64,000 nucleotides of DNA from an uncultured Alphaproteobacteria bacterium (GCA_902613185.1 CACMGP010000001.1:496001-560000), one strand, 5' to 3'; numbered from the stretch's first letter, positions 35,861-44,629 are shown. The notes: generated from the sequence alone by a model not told the origin. Program-made: numbers and translations.

Positions 35861-36179
35861 TGTATTTTTTAGCAATCTCAATTTTATTTATTTCTAATTT
35901 TTCTATTTGAATTGGAAACTTATCATCTAGTTGTTTTTTAAGATCTGTAATTAATTTTTCCAATGTTTTATATTGAGAGGCTGCAACAAATTTAATTATT
36001 TCATTTTTGATATCTGAATAACTTGTAACATTTTCAATATTGTCAAGATCTTGATTATGATCAATGTCTAACTGGCATTTTATACTTATTAATATAGTTT
36101 GGGGTTTTAACCTTTCTTCTTCGAACACCCCAATAATTGTGTCAACTTTTAGCTCTTCTATTTCGATAAAAAATTTCAT
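35832..36179 (-). CDS. folB: Dihydroneopterin aldolase
   Basis: Converts dihydroneopterin to hydroxymethyldihydropterin and glycolaldehyde. The 115-residue length is typical. IEIEELKVDTIIGVFEEERLKPQTILISI near the N-terminus, with the conserved Glu in GVFEEER, and the late LEKLITDLKKQL and EKLEINKIEIAKKYN match FolB. It overlaps folP by 4 bases upstream and folK by 29 downstream. Confidence 0.88.
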   Translation of the reverse strand: MKFFIEIEELKVDTIIGVFEEERLKPQTILISIKCQLDIDHNQDLDNIENVTSYSDIKNEIIKFVAASQYKTLEKLITDLKKQLDDKFPIQIEKLEINKIEIAKKYNAKKVSVSI

Positions 36180-36991
36180 TTATTTAATGCTTTCAAAACT
36201 TTTATCATTTGATTTGTCTCTTTGACATCATGAATTCTATATGTGTGAATATTTTGTTTGAGAGCATGCGCCACAGAAGCTAAAGATCCTCCAATCCTTT
36301 CATCGGCATTTGATGTATCAATATGATTTATCCAACTTTTTCGTGAGGATCCCAATAATACTTGGATATTTGCACTACTGAATTTCTTCAAAGATTTCAT
36401 TAATTGTAAATTTTGATTTAGTGTTTTGCCAAATCCTATACCAGGATCAAACCATACCTTTTTGAGATTAATCTTCATTTTATTAAGTATTTTCAATCTT
36501 TTTTTAATAAAATAATCAAATTCTCTTACCATATTTACTCTGGAATTAAGTTTTTTTTGCATTTCCTTTGGTGTTCCTCTTTTGTGCATTAAGAAAAGTC
36601 CTGCGTTATATTTCTTTATAAGTTTAAATAGCTCTTCTGATCCTCCATTAATATCATTAATGATATGGGCACCTTTTTTCAGTGCATACTCTTGGGACTC
36701 AATTTTATACGAGTCCACAGAGACAAGGTATTTCTTATAGTTTAAATATGGTAAGATTTTGGATAAACGATTTATTTCTTCAATATATGTAATTGGCTCG
36801 CTATTTGGTCTAGTGCTTTCAGCACCAATATCAATAATTTGTGCACCATCTTTAACCATTGCATTTATATGTTTCAATGCAGTAGATCGTGAAAATGTTT
36901 TTCCCCCATCACTAAATGAGTCAGGTGTAAAATTACATATACCTACTAGTAAAGGCTTTTTCAAAGCAAAGGAATGTTGATTAAATTTCAT
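36176..36991 (-). CDS. folP: Dihydropteroate synthase
   Basis: Joins pterin pyrophosphate and p-aminobenzoate; the target of sulfonamides. The 271-residue TIM barrel has LVGICNFTPDSFSDGGKTF at residue 15, IIDIGAESTRPNSEPI near 55, HIINDINGG, LFLMHKRGTPKEM, KVWFDPGIGFGKT and the end motif VLLGSSRKSWI, then RIHDVKETNQMIKVL. All substrate loops are present. It overlaps pabC by 11 bases. Confidence 0.95.
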   Translation of the reverse strand: MKFNQHSFALKKPLLVGICNFTPDSFSDGGKTFSRSTALKHINAMVKDGAQIIDIGAESTRPNSEPITYIEEINRLSKILPYLNYKKYLVSVDSYKIESQEYALKKGAHIINDINGGSEELFKLIKKYNAGLFLMHKRGTPKEMQKKLNSRVNMVREFDYFIKKRLKILNKMKINLKKVWFDPGIGFGKTLNQNLQLMKSLKKFSSANIQVLLGSSRKSWINHIDTSNADERIGGSLASVAHALKQNIHTYRIHDVKETNQMIKVLKALNK

Positions 36992-37760
36992 AATAATTCC
37001 TTTTTATCATAGTTTCATAATCTTTTTTTAATTTTTGAAAATATTTTGTAGACGCTCTCTTCCATAAAACACTTTGAATTTTTTTTATTGAGGTAATACC
37101 TCTACCAGAGCCAATCGATAATATCTCACTGTATTCTTTTAGATCCTCTAATAAAATTTTTCTTTTAATAAATTTCGATTTTGATATTTCTTCAATAAGC
37201 TTCAATGTATTTCCATGATAATACCCAGTTTTGGGAATATAAATTTTATCTCTCTTTACAAAAACTAAATTTGTGACTGCTCCTTCTGTAATTTCATCGT
37301 CTCTTAGTAATATAATTTCATTTTCAGAGTAATTTATTTCACTCATGAATTTTAATAATTTTTTGTAAAATAAGTTTTTATTTTTAAAGTCTCTTCTTTT
37401 GTATTTTTTTATAAATCCAATGACACTGTCTTTAGTTGTTGTTCTCTTTCTAAACGAAATTGATAATGTTGTTCCATTAGTTGCTATTCTCAATAAGTGA
37501 TTAAAATTTTTGATTTTCTTTAAATCCGCTCCTACTAAACTTCTGATAATGTTTAAATCTATTTTGGTAGCAAATTTATAATCCCGACATGTTGTGTTAA
37601 AAGTTCTCAAATATTTATTTAAACCTATTAACCTTGGTGTTTTTCCAATTACAGGTATGGATGTAAAAACACCTTTTTGACCCCACAGTGGCTTAAATTG
37701 TGAGGAGTAATATGAATTATTTTTTATATTGAATGATTTTTCGAATAAATTGTTTGCCAT
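36981..37760 (-). CDS. pabC: Aminodeoxychorismate lyase-like class IV PLP enzyme
   Basis: Expected to split 4-amino-4-deoxychorismate to p-aminobenzoate and pyruvate. The 259-residue protein has the fold-IV features: Arg/Lys-rich RIATNGTTLSISFR, a lysine region KNLFYKKLLK near residue 130, the PLP-binding EGAVTNLVFVKRDKIYIPKTGYYHGNTLKLI near 157 and a GSGRGITSIKKI end. Sequence conservation is low, so the assignment rests mainly on its place between pabA and folP. Its start overlaps pabA by 44 bases. Confidence 0.75.
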   Translation of the reverse strand: MANNLFEKSFNIKNNSYYSSQFKPLWGQKGVFTSIPVIGKTPRLIGLNKYLRTFNTTCRDYKFATKIDLNIIRSLVGADLKKIKNFNHLLRIATNGTTLSISFRKRTTTKDSVIGFIKKYKRRDFKNKNLFYKKLLKFMSEINYSENEIILLRDDEITEGAVTNLVFVKRDKIYIPKTGYYHGNTLKLIEEISKSKFIKRKILLEDLKEYSEILSIGSGRGITSIKKIQSVLWKRASTKYFQKLKKDYETMIKRNYYEI

Positions 37761-38283
37761 TTGGAGTCAAAAACGAGTCTGGGTGAAATTGTAATCCACA
37801 AATATCATATTTATGACTTTCCAAACACATTGCAACATTAGTTTCTTCACATCTCATTGTAATATGCATTGAAGAGGAATTAAATGGCTCTTTTAGTTTT
37901 AAAGAATGGTATCTACCTACTTGATATAAAGCATTATTAGGAAATCTTAAACTTTTTGAATTCGTTCTAATATAAGTCTGATAACCATGAAATATTTTTT
38001 CTTGCTTAGAAATAGTTCCGCCCTCTCCATTAGCAATAAGTTGAAAACCAAGACAAATACCAATTATTTTTTTCTTTGATTTATAATTATTATAAATATC
38101 AAGTGATACTGGGTAATCTGAGGGCTTCCCTGGTCCTGGAGAAAAAATAATGATGTCAGATTTTTTTATAGATTTTTCTTTAATGTCATAAAAATTTTTT
38201 ACTTCTAAATTACCAAATCCTGATAACAAATGTGCCAGGTTATAAGTAAAGGAGTCTTCGTGGTCAATTAAAAGTAAGTTCAT
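37717..38283 (-). CDS. pabA: Aminodeoxychorismate/anthranilate synthase glutamine amidotransferase
   Basis: Supplies ammonia from glutamine to the PabB subunit. The 188-residue class I glutaminase has LLIDHEDSFTYNLAHLL, SPGPGKPSDYP, the nucleophile elbow IIGICLGFQLIANGEGG with the catalytic Cys, and the C-terminal GLQFHPDSFLT with the catalytic His and an Asp in place of the more usual Glu. In many bacteria this subunit serves both PabB and TrpE; the folate operon context favours PabA. Confidence 0.9.
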   Translation of the reverse strand: MNLLLIDHEDSFTYNLAHLLSGFGNLEVKNFYDIKEKSIKKSDIIIFSPGPGKPSDYPVSLDIYNNYKSKKKIIGICLGFQLIANGEGGTISKQEKIFHGYQTYIRTNSKSLRFPNNALYQVGRYHSLKLKEPFNSSSMHITMRCEETNVAMCLESHKYDICGLQFHPDSFLTPNGKQFIRKIIQYKK

Positions 38284-39485
38284 TTTAATAAATCCAATAA
38301 CGATTTAGCTTTTAAGTAATTTTCATGGTATTCATTTTTTGCAGTACTATCTAAAATCACACCACTAGCAGCAAATACCTCATTATTTTTTTGAAAATTT
38401 AAAATAGATCTAATTATTATGTTAAAACTCATATCCTGTTTAGAGCGATAGTAACCAAAAGAACCAGTATAAATTCTTCTTGGTTCTTTCTCCTCTTTAT
38501 TGAGTAATTTTAAAGTATTAATTTTTGGACAACCTATAACTGAGCCACCGGGCATCATCGCCTTAATCACTGCAGATAACCTTACATTATCAAGAAGTGT
38601 TCCTGAAATTTCAGAGACATTGTGGAAAATATATTGGTATTTTTGAACAAATTTTAAATTTTGAATTTTGACAGTGTTTGCCTTAGTTATACGACTTAAA
38701 TCATTTCTTTCTAAGTCAACAATCATATTATGTTCTTTGTCCTCTTTTTGATTATTTTCAAAAAACTTTCTAGCCTCTTTTGTTGATTTTACCTTATCTC
38801 TACTTACTGTTCCTGCTATTGGGGAGGTGATTATTTTTTTTCCTTTTACCTTAAAAAGGTTTTCAGGAGAGCAACTAATTATATTAAAATCATTTGTTCT
38901 AATACAAAAAGACTCTGGACTAAGATTTTTCTTCATCAAATTGAAAAATAAATTCACTACATCTAAATCTTTTTTGTTCGAATATTTTTGAGCAATTTTT
39001 ATTTGATAGGTTTCACCAGCCCTTATATTTTTTTTAAATTTATTAAAGATTTTTTCATATACTTGGACGTTTGGACTTACAGATATTTTATTGCTATTTG
39101 AAAAAGTAGTTTTATTTAAAGCTTTAAGGTCTTTTAGTAATTTTGATTTAGATTTGGTTACAATTTTAACTTGTTTATCTAAGATTATTTTAGTTTGTGG
39201 TCGAAAAAAAACTCCCTCAGGAAAAGATGAATTATCTTTGTTTACTTTTAAATTAATATTCTTACAAAGTAATTCATAACCGAAGAAGCCAATATAACAA
39301 TCATAGGGTTTATTTGATTTAAATCGCTCTAATTTATTTAAAAACTTATCTAAATTACCTATATTTAAATTAACTTTTTCAGCAAAATCCGTATATATTT
39401 CGAAATTATTTTTATCTGAGTTTCTATAAATTATTAATTCTTTATCAGAATTTAATAAAACACTGAGTATTTCAGAATTATTCAT
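38280..39485 (-). CDS. pabB: Aminodeoxychorismate synthase component I
   Basis: Aminates chorismate for p-aminobenzoate synthesis. The frame opens with TTG, and ATG 39483-39485 gives 401 residues. The chorismate-binding domain shows FNIISCSPENLFKVKGKKIITSPIAGTVSR near residue 210, NDLSRITKANTV, MPGGSVIGCPKINTLKLL (near 315) and RRIYTGSFGYYR. The N-terminal half is short and weakly conserved, as in PabB. It is the first gene of the six-gene folate operon and overlaps pabA by 4 bases. Confidence 0.9.
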   Translation of the reverse strand: MNNSEILSVLLNSDKELIIYRNSDKNNFEIYTDFAEKVNLNIGNLDKFLNKLERFKSNKPYDCYIGFFGYELLCKNINLKVNKDNSSFPEGVFFRPQTKIILDKQVKIVTKSKSKLLKDLKALNKTTFSNSNKISVSPNVQVYEKIFNKFKKNIRAGETYQIKIAQKYSNKKDLDVVNLFFNLMKKNLSPESFCIRTNDFNIISCSPENLFKVKGKKIITSPIAGTVSRDKVKSTKEARKFFENNQKEDKEHNMIVDLERNDLSRITKANTVKIQNLKFVQKYQYIFHNVSEISGTLLDNVRLSAVIKAMMPGGSVIGCPKINTLKLLNKEEKEPRRIYTGSFGYYRSKQDMSFNIIIRSILNFQKNNEVFAASGVILDSTAKNEYHENYLKAKSLLDLLK

Positions 39486-39553
39486 AAGCAAATTTTAGTT
39501 ATAAAGATTATTTATTCAACTGAAGCGATTGCTACAATTTCACATTCATTTAT

Positions 39554-39583
39554 GAAAAATGCACCCTAACCAATGGGGTGCAT
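39554..39583 (-). terminator. Rho-independent terminator of the iron-binding protein gene
   Basis: On the minus strand ATGCACCC pairs with GGGTGCAT around a 9-base loop and is followed by TTTTTC. It lies 45-74 bases downstream of the stop codon of the iron-binding protein gene and upstream of the pabB start. Confidence 0.85.
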
Positions 39584-39627
39584 CGGGCCTATTTGAAGCG
39601 ACCAACCTTTGAAATATAAAAAATCTA

Positions 39628-40629
39628 CTACTCGTCGTAATTTATTTTATTTAAAATATTAATAACAGCTTTTCGATTTTCAGCTATTTTTAATAAATCA
39701 ATATTGTCAAACTTAGCACCTCCTGCTAATTCATTCACACCATCTGATAAAGGTACATCGGGTGAAACAGGAAATTCATTATTGTCATTTGCGTATATGG
39801 CCTGAGCTTTTTGACTAACTAAGAAATCCAAAAGTTTTTCAGATTTTTCTCTAGAACTTTCTTTAAGTAAAGCTATACCAGAAATATTAACATGAGTTCC
39901 TCTATCCTTTTGGTTAGGAAAAACAATTGTTGCTTTCTCTAGCCATATCTTTTGTTCTTCATTATTGAGCATCTTGAAATAATAATAATGGTTGCCGATA
40001 CTTAAATCACAAACCCCTGCATATATTGCTTTGACTTGGTCTCTGTCGTTACCCTGAGGTTTTCTAGCTAAATTTGCTTTTAAATTAATCAAATAATTCT
40101 CTAACCACTCCTCACCATGATGAGCCATCAAAGATGCAAACAATGAAACATTATATGGGTGAAAACCAGATCTTGTACATATTCTTCCTTTATATTTTTC
40201 AGATACTAAATCCTCATAAGTAATATCATTAAGACCTAAATCTTTATTCACGTATATAATCCTTGCTCTTTGAGTAAGGCCTATCCAATTATCACTTTGG
40301 AGATGAGAGGGCACAGCAGAAGAATTATTAATTTTAATTGAGGCTCCTGCTTCAGCTACATCAATTAATCTTGATATATCTGATGCTAAGAATACGTCAG
40401 CTACAGGCTTATCTTTTTCTAAAATAATTTTTTGAACTAAGCCTTTCTTGGAATATATCCATTCAACATCAATACCAGTTTGACTCTCAAATTCATTTAA
40501 AAGAGGTTCAATTAACATTGGTTGTCTTTCTGAGTAAATTTTTAATAAATCATCCGCATGTGCACCACTAAAACCAATAAAGAAATTAATTACTAAAATC
40601 TTTATTAAAAAAGAAATTAAATTTTTCAT
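39628..40629 (-). CDS. Iron(III) ABC transporter substrate-binding protein (FbpA/FutA type)
   Basis: A 333-residue periplasmic protein with signal peptide (LVINFFIGFSGAHA, then DDLLKIYSERQP). Conserved blocks are RQPMLIEPLLNEFESQTGIDVEW, KPVADVFLASDISRL, RICTRSGFHPYNVSLFASLMAHHGEEW, QGNDRDQVKAIYAGVCDLSIGNHYYYFKM and GTHVNISGIALLK. The GNHYYYF tyrosines are the iron ligands of this family. No permease or ATPase is adjacent. The Fur-family regulator gene 105 bases upstream probably controls it. Confidence 0.9.
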   Translation of the reverse strand: MKNLISFLIKILVINFFIGFSGAHADDLLKIYSERQPMLIEPLLNEFESQTGIDVEWIYSKKGLVQKIILEKDKPVADVFLASDISRLIDVAEAGASIKINNSSAVPSHLQSDNWIGLTQRARIIYVNKDLGLNDITYEDLVSEKYKGRICTRSGFHPYNVSLFASLMAHHGEEWLENYLINLKANLARKPQGNDRDQVKAIYAGVCDLSIGNHYYYFKMLNNEEQKIWLEKATIVFPNQKDRGTHVNISGIALLKESSREKSEKLLDFLVSQKAQAIYANDNNEFPVSPDVPLSDGVNELAGGAKFDNIDLLKIAENRKAVINILNKINYDE

Positions 40630-40734
40630 ATCATATTACTAATCTCGAATTGAAAAAATCTAAATACAAAAAAAAATGAATGTTACAAATGAATAAAAAA
40701 AAACTATTTCTGAAATGAACTACAGATTAAAAAT

Positions 40735-41151
40735 TTACTTTTTTTTTAAATTTATAACTAGTGAATATTCTTCAAGAAGTGATAAGCAAGCTGGTATAGG
40801 AAGATCTTTGTGAAGCTCTTTGCAATCGTCATAATCATAGATTCGGTTTTCTTCTTGATTATAAACATGTATGTGATCGGTAGTATTAGTGTCGTAAAAT
40901 GATTGTTTATCAACAACGATTTGTTTTAAATATCCTTTATCAACAAGGGTATTTAGATTTTCATAAAGAGTAGTCAGAGAAAAATAACTTCTATTGTCTT
41001 TTAAAATTTCATTAATTTGATTAATAGAAAAATGTTTATGATTTCCATCAAAAATTGACTTTAAAAGCACCACTCTCTGTTTGGTCTGTCTCCAGCCACA
41101 ATTTTCTAAGACCACATCAATGTCTTTTTTACAAGCGTTTGATAAGTTCAT
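40735..41151 (-). CDS. Fur-family regulator, Irr-like
   Basis: A 138-residue metal-responsive repressor. The N-terminal winged helix is RQTKQRVVLLKSIFDGNHKHFSINQINEIL...YFSLTTLYENLNTLVDKGYL. The dimerisation half has FYDTNTTDHIHVYNQEENRIYDY, close to the Irr pattern (TNTSxHHHF) rather than Fur. C-terminal CxxC zinc pairs are absent, again like Irr. It sits next to the iron-binding protein gene, consistent with iron or heme-dependent control. A low-complexity AT-rich gap precedes it. Confidence 0.82.
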   Translation of the reverse strand: MNLSNACKKDIDVVLENCGWRQTKQRVVLLKSIFDGNHKHFSINQINEILKDNRSYFSLTTLYENLNTLVDKGYLKQIVVDKQSFYDTNTTDHIHVYNQEENRIYDYDDCKELHKDLPIPACLSLLEEYSLVINLKKK

Positions 41152-41268
41152 CAGACTTAAACTATGTTAAATTTCATTATTTATCAATACTTTCAGGATA
41201 AAAATTAAAGACAAAATAGCACTATTAGATTGAAATGAGTTTTAAATAACTTTGTTTAGTTAGCTGTA

Positions 41269-41427
41269 TCAAGGCTTACTCATGTTAGTGACATTCACTT
41301 TATTTTTTTTTTGAGAGTTCAATTGATAAATAACATTTACTCTATCAATAAATGATATTGGATAATATTTTTCCTCGACAAGTCTTTTTATTCTAAGATT
41401 ACAAACTTTATTTTTAATTTTTCTCAT
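41269..41427 (-). CDS. 52-residue basic hypothetical ORF in a large gap
   Basis: ATG at 41425-41427 and TGA at 41269-41271. The peptide begins MRKIKNKVCNLRIKRLVEEK, continues with YYPISFIDRVNVIYQLN and ends Lys-rich. It covers 40% of the 378-base gap between the Fur-family gene and znuA. No ribosome site is visible, and a 10-A run inside it suggests caution. Apart from this and the hairpin at its start I see nothing else in the gap. Confidence 0.3.
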   Translation of the reverse strand: MRKIKNKVCNLRIKRLVEEKYYPISFIDRVNVIYQLNSQKKNKVNVTNMSKP

Positions 41428-41445
41428 AGGCATATAAAATGCCTA
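41427..41445. repeat. 7-bp-arm inverted repeat
   Basis: TAGGCAT and ATGCCTA flank ATAAA. It sits at the start of the small ORF in the Fur-znuA gap, about 85 bases past the znuA stop codon. There is no T-run on the znuA-sense strand, so it may be a leader hairpin or operator. Confidence 0.3.
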
Positions 41446-41529
41446 TAAGAAAGACATGTAAATTAGTTTTTTTTTAGCCTTTAAGTTTCTATGAATATTT
41501 CAATTTTCTGAAACTTATTTCAAATTTTA

Positions 41530-42567
41530 TTAGTGACAATCTTTAATTGAATTTGCAATTCCATTAATTAGATCACTATACATTGAAGGTCCAGCATCTA
41601 TATAAGCTCCCAAAGGATCCATTACACCAGTAGAAATTTTCATATCATTCCCGATAGTTTCAATTATTTTTGGATTATATTGAGGTTCAGAAAAAATACA
41701 TTTAATACCTTTGTCATTTATAACATCTTGTATATCTGCTATTTGTTTAGCTCCTGGTAAAACATCTGGATTTAAAGTCAATGCTCCAGCAGGAATTACT
41801 CCAAATCTATTCTCAAAATATTGGTAAGCATCGTGAAATACAATATAGCTAATATCTTTTGATAATTCTTTTTCTACACTATTGATTAAATTATCTAGTT
41901 CCAATGTTGCCCCTGCAGTATTAACTGAATATTGTCTTTGACCATCTGGATCTATTTTAATTAATTCGTCTCGGATAATTTTAACCATTTCTTTAGCATT
42001 TTCTGGGTCTAGCCAAATGTGTGGATCAAACTCACCGTGTGCATGCGCATGTGCGTCCTTGTGATCGTCATCGTGACCTTCATGTTCATCTTCATGGCCA
42101 TCATGATCATCATCGTGATCGTCGTCCTTGTGACCATGATCATCTTCATCCTCATGGCCTTCATGTTCATCTTCATGGCCATCATGATCATCAAAAATAT
42201 TTTTTTCTCTAAATTTTAATTTTTCTATAGATGATAGCTCCATAAATGAAATAACTTGTGCTTTCTCAGCAAGTGAGTCTAAAGGTTTTTCCATAAAAGC
42301 CTCTAAATCCTCGCCAATCCAAAAAATAATATCAGCTTCTTCAATCATTTTTGCATGAGATGGTTTAAAAACAAATGTGTGAGGATTATTTGTACCTTCA
42401 ATAATTAATTGAGGTTCTCCTCTTGTTTCCATAATTCTTGATATCAAAGAATGCAAAGGCTTTATTGTAGTGACTACTTTAATGTCCGTTTTCACATCTG
42501 CATTAGAATTAAAACTTAAAAATAAAAAAGAAAGTCCGAAAAATATTGATCTTTTGAACAAATTCAT
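41530..42567 (-). CDS. znuA: Zinc ABC transporter substrate-binding protein
   Basis: Periplasmic zinc capture protein. I start at ATG 42565-42567 (345 residues), after a GAGGTGG ribosome site; it gives a signal peptide (FFGLSFLFLSFNSNA). The family features are VVTTIKPLHSLISRIM, GTNNPHTFVFKPSHAKMIEEADIIFWIG and GEFDPHIWLDPENA, the histidines binding Zn. Between them is a loop of nearly 60 residues made only of His, Asp, Glu, Gly, Lys and Ala, longer than in E. coli ZnuA and partly repeated. It is divergent from znuC across two Zur boxes. Confidence 0.93.
   Translation of the reverse strand: MNLFKRSIFFGLSFLFLSFNSNADVKTDIKVVTTIKPLHSLISRIMETRGEPQLIIEGTNNPHTFVFKPSHAKMIEEADIIFWIGEDLEAFMEKPLDSLAEKAQVISFMELSSIEKLKFREKNIFDDHDGHEDEHEGHEDEDDHGHKDDDHDDDHDGHEDEHEGHDDDHKDAHAHAHGEFDPHIWLDPENAKEMVKIIRDELIKIDPDGQRQYSVNTAGATLELDNLINSVEKELSKDISYIVFHDAYQYFENRFGVIPAGALTLNPDVLPGAKQIADIQDVINDKGIKCIFSEPQYNPKIIETIGNDMKISTGVMDPLGAYIDAGPSMYSDLINGIANSIKDCH
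42077..42192. repeat. 35-bp direct repeat inside the znuA His/Asp loop
   Basis: The same 35 bases occur at 42077-42111 and 42158-42192, an 81-base (27-codon) period. They encode the repeated DDHDGHEDEHEG segment. Slippage or unequal exchange would lengthen or shorten the zinc-binding loop in frame. It also creates spurious ORFs on the other strand. Confidence 0.85.
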
Positions 42568-42585
42568 ATTAATTACCACCTCTAA

Positions 42586-42617
42586 TGTTATACTATTACA
42601 TATGTAATAATATAACA
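42586..42617. promoter_or_regulatory. Two adjacent Zur boxes between znuA and znuC
   Basis: Box 1 is TGTTATACTATTACA (42586-42600), box 2 TGTAATAATATAACA (42603-42617), 2 bases apart. Each is a near-match to the Zur site TGTTATAnTATAACA, and together they form a nearly perfect 32-base dyad. They lie 18 bases above the znuA start and 23 above the znuC start, so one bound assembly could repress both directions. Confidence 0.85.
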
Positions 42618-42640
42618 CTATTAATAAGTCAAATTAAAAA

Positions 42641-43393
42641 ATGAATAACAGTCTGGTTGAATTAAATAATTGTGGGGTCTTTAGAAATCAAAAATGGTTA
42701 GTGAGGGGTGTTTCCTTAAAAGTCTCACAAGGAGAAATTGTAACGCTAATCGGACCCAATGGGTCAGGTAAATCAACTACTGCTAAAATGTCTTTAGATA
42801 TTTTAAAACCTGATGAAGGTACAAACACAATTAAAAAAGATATTAGAATTTCATATGTACCACAAAAAATTTCAATTGATTGGTCTTTACCCTTGAGGTC
42901 AATAGATTTTGTTAATTTAGTAACAAAACATAAAACTAGTGAAATCAATGATGCACTTGGAATTACTGGTATCCAACATCTAATTAATGAAGATGTAAGA
43001 AATTTATCAGGAGGTGAATTTCAACGATTACTTATGGCCCGTGCCATAGCTAAAGAACCCCATTTTCTTGTATTAGATGAACCTGTTCAAGGGGTAGACT
43101 ATTCTGGAGAGATTGCTTTATACAAAACAATCCAAGAAATTGTAAAAAAAATTAATTGTGGCATTCTTTTGATATCGCATAACTTACATGTAGTTATGTC
43201 TCAAACTGATTATGTTATTTGTCTTAATGGGCATGTTTGCTGTTCTGGTATTCCCAGTTCAGTTATAAAAGATCAAGAATACATTAAGCTATTTGGTAGT
43301 AATATTGATCCTACTTTATCGCTGTATAAGCATAATCATGATCATCATCATTTACCTGATGGAAGCATAAAAGAGGCGGATAAAAATAAATAA
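42641..43393 (+). CDS. znuC: Zinc ABC transporter ATPase
   Basis: A 250-residue ATPase with Walker A LIGPNGSGKSTTAKM near residue 37, Q-loop VPQKISIDWSLPLR, signature LSGGEFQR near 127, Walker B HFLVLDEPVQGVD and the H-loop LISHNLHVVM. The C-terminal tail is His-rich (HNHDHHHLPDG), typical of ZnuC. It starts 23 bases from the Zur boxes and its stop overlaps the znuB start (TAATG). Confidence 0.95.
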   Translation: MNNSLVELNNCGVFRNQKWLVRGVSLKVSQGEIVTLIGPNGSGKSTTAKMSLDILKPDEGTNTIKKDIRISYVPQKISIDWSLPLRSIDFVNLVTKHKTSEINDALGITGIQHLINEDVRNLSGGEFQRLLMARAIAKEPHFLVLDEPVQGVDYSGEIALYKTIQEIVKKINCGILLISHNLHVVMSQTDYVICLNGHVCCSGIPSSVIKDQEYIKLFGSNIDPTLSLYKHNHDHHHLPDGSIKEADKNK

Positions 43394-44214
43394 TGTTTGA
43401 TGATTTTATTATCAGAGCGTTTGTAGCAGGTATTGGTTTAGCATTAATTACAGGCCCACTTGGATGTTTTATTATTTGGAGGAGATTATCTTATTTTGGT
43501 GACACAATCGCCCACTCTGCATTGTTGGGTGTAGTTATCGCTTATGCAATGAATTTTAATCTGATCATTGCAGTTTTTGCTGTTTCTTGCTTTATTGCTT
43601 TGTCACTACTTTTCTTACAAAAACGAACCAATCTACCTGATGATGCATTACTAGGTCTTTTAGCACATTCAGTTTTAGCAATTGGTTTAGTTTTATTAGG
43701 TATACTTTCGTTTATAAGAATTGATCTTATGGGTCTTCTTTTTGGTGATATTTTATCAGTAAACATCACTGATGTTTTGTTTGTTTGGGTTGGTGGAAGC
43801 ATTGTTTTGATAGTGTTAATACTAATTTGGAGGCCTCTATTTGCTGCAACTGTAAATTTAGAATTAGCTAAAGCAGAAGGTTTAAATGCTGATCTAGCTA
43901 ATGCTATTTTTACAATTCTAATTGCCAGCGTAATAGCAATTTCAATTAAAATTGTTGGTATATTATTAATTACAGGTCTTCTAATAATACCTGCTGCTGC
44001 CTCTAGAAATTTATCATCTACCCCTATACAAATGGCAATAATTTCTTCAGTTATAGGACTTGTTTCAGTTGTACTCGGATTACAAACTTCAATGATTTGG
44101 AATTCTCCGACAGGTCCAACTATACTAGCAATAACCTTAGGTGTCTTTATCTTAAGTCTAATACCTCTGAAAAAATTGCTAATTTCAAAAAAAAAAATAG
44201 AATTGTCAAATTAA
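43393..44214 (+). CDS. znuB: Zinc ABC transporter permease
   Basis: A 273-residue membrane protein of the ABC-3 family with about eight helices. ITGPLGCFIIWRRLSYFGDTIAHSALLGVV near residue 18, the coupling region ELAKAEGLNADLANAIF, and KIVGILLITGLLIIPAAASRNLS are the family blocks. It forms the importer with ZnuA and ZnuC. It overlaps znuC by 1 base and is followed 2 bases later by zur. Confidence 0.95.
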   Translation: MFDDFIIRAFVAGIGLALITGPLGCFIIWRRLSYFGDTIAHSALLGVVIAYAMNFNLIIAVFAVSCFIALSLLFLQKRTNLPDDALLGLLAHSVLAIGLVLLGILSFIRIDLMGLLFGDILSVNITDVLFVWVGGSIVLIVLILIWRPLFAATVNLELAKAEGLNADLANAIFTILIASVIAISIKIVGILLITGLLIIPAAASRNLSSTPIQMAIISSVIGLVSVVLGLQTSMIWNSPTGPTILAITLGVFILSLIPLKKLLISKKKIELSN

Positions 44215-44215
44215 G

Positions 44216-44629
44216 ATGAGTTCAACACATACACATTCTAAAAAAAATCAAAGTTTGACCAAAAATCAAAGAATTGTTCTTGATCTCTTACAAAACAGTG
44301 GTGAGCCTTTAAAGGCATACTTTATATTAGACAGTCTGAAGAAAGAGGGTTTAAACTCACCTCTTCAAGTTTACAGAGCTTTAGATAAATTGGTTGAATT
44401 AGGAAAAATTCACAAAATTGAGAGTATTAACTCGTTTATAATTTGTAATAACTCAAACTGTGCGAGCAATACCGCTTTTACCATTTGCGAGAGATGTGGA
44501 AAGGTAAAAGAGATTAAAAATAAATATTTAAAGGATAGTGTCAGTGATCTGGTTAAGGATAATCAATTAGAAATCACAAGGTATAACCTTGAATTTTATG
44601 TTTTGTGTAAGTCTTGCAAAATAAATTAA
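44216..44629 (+). CDS. zur: Zinc uptake regulator, Fur family
   Basis: A 137-residue repressor that senses zinc and probably binds the two boxes at 42586-42617. The winged helix is TKNQRIVLDLLQNSGEPLKAYFILDSLKKEG...VYRALDKLVELGKIHKI. C-terminal CERCG and CKSC pairs form the structural zinc site. FIICNNSNCASNTAFTICERCG matches Zur rather than Fur. It is the last gene of the znuCB-zur transcript, giving self-repression. Confidence 0.93.
   Translation: MSSTHTHSKKNQSLTKNQRIVLDLLQNSGEPLKAYFILDSLKKEGLNSPLQVYRALDKLVELGKIHKIESINSFIICNNSNCASNTAFTICERCGKVKEIKNKYLKDSVSDLVKDNQLEITRYNLEFYVLCKSCKIN

Noticed and set aside
42009-42219. Three ORFs of 61-66 codons over the znuA loop (one minus-strand, two plus-strand)
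   Set aside because: All arise from the low-complexity His/Asp repeat read in other frames; their Met/Ile/Val- or His-only composition is artificial.
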